Assembly (NCBI GenBank): GCA_017860075.1
Contig: JAFNAH010000170.1
Location: forward strand, 1-8,676
Source of the DNA: Acidobacteriota bacterium
Lineage (GTDB): Bacteria > Acidobacteriota > UBA6911
Direction of reading: 5' to 3'
Length of the DNA stretch: 8,676 nt
Shown here: positions 6,527-8,676 of the stretch, in pieces
Layout of the letters: each line of letters opens with the position of its first letter
Numbering within the stretch: position 1 is the stretch's first letter
Program-made: the position numbers and the translations under genes
Notes under the pieces: model-generated
Told to the model about the DNA's origin: nothing
What the model saw: the letters and a program-made list of their open reading frames with translations, nothing else
The model's database searches: none

Positions 6527-6545
6527 GAAATTTGGCAGGGGGTTC

Positions 6546-6911
6546 ATGGCAACGGCAATGGCGGCAGGCAAGGTCATCACGCTGGACGAAGTAGTGCGGC
6601 TCCTCGGTGCGCGGGTTCTGTGCGGCAAGGATCTGGCGGTCAGACTGTCGGAGGTTGGTGCCGCGGATCTGATGAGTGATGTCCTGGCGTTGAGCAAGCC
6701 CGGCATGTTGCTTCTGACGGGTCTTGTGAGCGTGCAGGTCATTCGCACTGCAATAGTTTCGGATCTCTGCGGGGTCGTCTTTGTCCGGGGGAAGATGCCC
6801 GGCAAGGACATCCTTGAACTCGCACGGGAGTCGAACGTCCCGGTGCTCAGCACCGCGATGACGATGTTTCAAGCCGCCGGTGTGCTCTACGGGGCTCTTT
6901 CCGGCAGGTAG
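6546..6911 (+). CDS. DRTGG-domain protein of hydrogenase-type clusters
   Basis: A 121-residue soluble protein composed almost entirely of a DRTGG-like domain (about residues 10-120). Visible family traits are ADLMSDVLAL near 40-49, LLLTGLVSVQVIRTA at 55-69, the strand VVFVRGKMP near 77-85, and NVPVLSTAMTMFQAAGVLY at 97-115. Domains of this type occur alone in gene sets beside electron-bifurcating [FeFe] hydrogenases of anaerobes and in larger phosphotransacetylase-type proteins; their precise role is unknown, and regulatory ligand binding is a guess. The ATG at 6546 has AGGGGG just upstream; a TTG at 6525 would begin inside the A/T repeat. Its stop lies 3 bases before the next start, so it is coupled to the kinase-like gene at 6915. 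Confidence 0.75.
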   Translation: MATAMAAGKVITLDEVVRLLGARVLCGKDLAVRLSEVGAADLMSDVLALSKPGMLLLTGLVSVQVIRTAIVSDLCGVVFVRGKMPGKDILELARESNVPVLSTAMTMFQAAGVLYGALSGR

Positions 6912-6914
6912 ACG

Positions 6915-7346
6915 ATGGCATCGGAGGCATTTGAAAACGCATTTGCCGTTCTGGGCAGGGATTTCGCGAACGCGGGCCGGGTGTCAACCGCGATCAAGGA
7001 TACTCTCAAAGGCCTGGGGATCCATGCTCCGATCGTGCGCCGCGTGGCCATTGCCTCGTACGAAGCTGAGATGAACCTGGTCATGTACGCGAGCCGGGGG
7101 AAGATGCGGCTGACGGTGAGTTCCGAAGCCATCACGATTGACGTAGACGACGAGGGACCGGGCATCGAGGACGTTTCCCTGGCGATGCAGGAGGGCTATT
7201 CAACTGCAACGCCGGAAATGCGTGAGATGGGATTCGGAGCCGGCATGGGGCTCCCGAACATACGGAAGAACGCGGACGAGTTTGTGATTACATCCGAAGT
7301 GGGACGCGGAACCAGGCTTCATATCCGCGTGAACCTGCTTGCGTGA
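6915..7346 (+). CDS. RsbW/anti-sigma-type ATP-binding protein (HATPase)
   Basis: A 143-residue stand-alone GHKL ATPase domain of the anti-sigma serine/threonine kinase type. The N-box is SYEAEMN, with Glu50 and Asn54. The G1 box is DDEGPGIED around residues 78-86. The ATP lid and G2 region are GFGAGMGLPNIRK at 106-118. There is no HisKA domain or phospho-accepting histidine, so it is not a two-component kinase by itself. In hydrogenase clusters such proteins sit next to DRTGG and H-cluster-domain proteins, as here, and probably pass a redox or H2 signal by phosphorylating a partner. The partner or a matching SpoIIE-type phosphatase may be just outside the right edge. It starts 3 bases after the DRTGG gene and ends 9 bases before the next gene. 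Confidence 0.85.
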   Translation: MASEAFENAFAVLGRDFANAGRVSTAIKDTLKGLGIHAPIVRRVAIASYEAEMNLVMYASRGKMRLTVSSEAITIDVDDEGPGIEDVSLAMQEGYSTATPEMREMGFGAGMGLPNIRKNADEFVITSEVGRGTRLHIRVNLLA

Positions 7347-7355
7347 GGCGTAGTC

Positions 7356-8676
7356 ATGGCAGCCCAATATCATCATTCTCTGCGTTTTGAGCCCGAACGA
7401 TGCGATGGTTGCATGTCCTGCATGCGCGCCTGCCCCACGGATGCGGTCCGCGTGAGAAAGGCGCACGCGGTCAAGCTGGCCGACCGCTGCATCGACTGCG
7501 GGGAATGCATCAACGTTTGTCCGCGCGCCGCCATCGTGCCTCTCACCGAGCAGATGGCGGACCTCTCGAAGTTCGACCGCACGGTGGCGATCCCGTCGCC
7601 CGCGCTTTATGCCCAGTTTGATGCAGACGTGCCGCCCGGCGTCATCTCGGCGGCACTGAAGCAGTGCGGTTTCAGCGACGTCGAGTGCCTGTCGCCGGCC
7701 TGCGATGAGGTCACGGCTGCGACTGAGATGTTTCTAGCCGAGTACCGGGGCCAGTATCCGCTGATCTCCTCTTTCTGCCCTACCGTCGTGCGGCTCATCC
7801 AGGTGAAATACCCCGAGCTGGTTGACCAGCTGCTGCCCATCCTGGCTCCGCGCGAAGTATCGGCACGCGACGCAAAGGTGCGCATGTCGAAAGAAACGGG
7901 CATTCCGCCCGACCGGATCGGCGCCGTATACATCACTCCTTGCCCGGGCAAGATGGTCGCCATCCTCGAGCATCCTGGCATGGCGAAATCGAATCTGGAC
8001 ACCGCCGTATCGATCAGCGACCTGTTCCCCACTCTGGCCGCCGCGGTTTCGAAGGTGGGTGACGGAGAACCGGACATGAGCGGAGGTGAAACGGCCTCCG
8101 GCATAAGCTGGGCCTTCATGGGTGGTTTCCCGAGGTCGCTGCCGGCCGAAAACACGCTTCCGGTTGCGGGCCTGCGCAACGTGATACGAATCCTTGACGA
8201 CGTGGAGAAAGGGAAGCTCCGCAAGTACGCCTTCATCGAATGCCACGCGTGTCCGGAAGGATGTGTGGGAGGCTGCCTCACCGTCGAGAATCCCTACGTC
8301 GCTCGCGGAAAGGCGATCAGGCTGCGCCAGAGACTGCCCTCCGGGCCGGCGTTCGATCGTGACCGCACGGCCATGCGGTACCGGGAAGGGTCCTACTTGA
8401 TGGATGAGCCGTTGGCAGCACGCCCGCTCCGGCCGCTGGCGAGCGACGTCGCCAGCGCGATTTCGAAGATGAAGGAACGGGACCGGCTCCTGGCGAGCCT
8501 GCCGGGGATTGATTGCGGGGCGTGCGGCGCGCCCTCCTGCCGGGCATTCGCGGAGGATGTCGTCCTGGACGAGGCCGAGCAGGCCCTTTGCGTCTTCAGC
8601 TGGCAGCGGGAAGTGCTCGGCCGGATCGACGATCTGGCGCGCCTGGTGAAGCTGCAGAGGGAATCGGAGGGAGGAA
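7356..8676 (+). CDS. [FeFe]-hydrogenase-like iron-sulfur protein, probable sensory type (partial, runs off right edge)
   Basis: Open for 440 codons from the ATG at 7356 to the edge. Two ferredoxin [4Fe-4S] motifs come first (Cys16/19/22/26 and Cys45/48/51/55). A hydrogenase large-subunit C-terminal-like domain follows at about 75-325, with motif L1 SSFCPTVV (Cys141), L2 TPCPGK (Cys196, Lys199) and L3 ECHACPEGCVGG (Cys299, Cys303). These four cysteines are the H-cluster ligands by position. The proton-relay cysteine before Cys141 is Phe140, the Met of L3 is His297, and the Glu of L2 is Ala202, which speaks against normal turnover. A further [4Fe-4S] domain of the RnfB/ACS kind (Cys387-x2-Cys390-x4-Cys395-x16-Cys412) is followed by a helical segment to the edge. 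This layout resembles sensory-type hydrogenase relatives, which often continue into a PAS or phosphatase domain. GAGG before the ATG fits as ribosome binding site. Confidence 0.85.
   Translation, partial: MAAQYHHSLRFEPERCDGCMSCMRACPTDAVRVRKAHAVKLADRCIDCGECINVCPRAAIVPLTEQMADLSKFDRTVAIPSPALYAQFDADVPPGVISAALKQCGFSDVECLSPACDEVTAATEMFLAEYRGQYPLISSFCPTVVRLIQVKYPELVDQLLPILAPREVSARDAKVRMSKETGIPPDRIGAVYITPCPGKMVAILEHPGMAKSNLDTAVSISDLFPTLAAAVSKVGDGEPDMSGGETASGISWAFMGGFPRSLPAENTLPVAGLRNVIRILDDVEKGKLRKYAFIECHACPEGCVGGCLTVENPYVARGKAIRLRQRLPSGPAFDRDRTAMRYREGSYLMDEPLAARPLRPLASDVASAISKMKERDRLLASLPGIDCGACGAPSCRAFAEDVVLDEAEQALCVFSWQREVLGRIDDLARLVKLQRESEGG

Noticed and set aside
1..8676. CRISPR arrays, tRNA or rRNA genes, transposases
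   Set aside because: No spaced direct repeats, no cloverleaf or rRNA-like segments and no transposase-like protein were found on either strand.

Overview
The window is GC-rich, densely packed bacterial DNA. Its content suggests a strict or facultative anaerobe that handles low-potential electrons: heterodisulfide-reductase (Hdr) subunits, an [FeFe]-hydrogenase-like protein, and NtrC/sigma-54 style regulation. This combination is common in Desulfobacterota, Acidobacteriota-like lineages, clostridial acetogens and syntrophs. Sigma-54 promoters, IHF-like sites and high GC favour a Gram-negative-type anaerobe. The lineage is inference; no rRNA or marker gene is present.

Layout. Minus strand: (a) the N-terminal 57 codons of a response regulator (1-171) run off the left edge. 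Behind it lies a strong sigma-54 promoter (229-244) in a 379-base non-coding gap (172-550). (b) An NtrB/NtrC-type pair follows, a membrane Cache-HAMP histidine kinase (1944-3935) and a sigma-54 activator with receiver, AAA+ and Fis-type HTH domains (551-1966), overlapping by 23 bases. A divergent intergenic region (3936-4173) holds a plus-strand sigma-54 promoter (4103-4118), an IHF-like site and inverted repeats. An 18-bp operator (4125-4142) sits on the predicted transcription start and matches the Rex consensus (and also CRP). Plus strand: an operon runs hdrC-like (4174-4755), hdrB-like (4756-5628), a C-terminally truncated hdrA-like gene (5637-6491), an A/T-only inverted repeat (6500-6526), a DRTGG-domain protein (6546-6911), an RsbW/HATPase-type kinase-like protein (6915-7346), and an [FeFe]-hydrogenase-like iron-sulfur protein that runs off the right edge (7356-8676).

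Reading of the system. The divergent two-component pair is the obvious candidate to activate the hdr/hydrogenase operon through its sigma-54 promoter. The Rex-like operator would let NADH/NAD+ status override it. HdrC and HdrB carry intact cluster motifs. HdrA stops inside the inserted ferredoxin domain, so it lacks half of the FAD fold and cannot be a standard bifurcating HdrA. The DRTGG + HATPase + H-cluster-domain trio resembles the regulatory modules found beside bifurcating [FeFe] hydrogenases, not a catalytic hydrogenase by itself: the H-cluster cysteines are kept but the proton-relay cysteine is replaced by Phe. The most interesting points are the double-controlled promoter, the truncated hdrA next to an A/T palindrome, and the joining of an Hdr unit to a hydrogenase-type sensor module.
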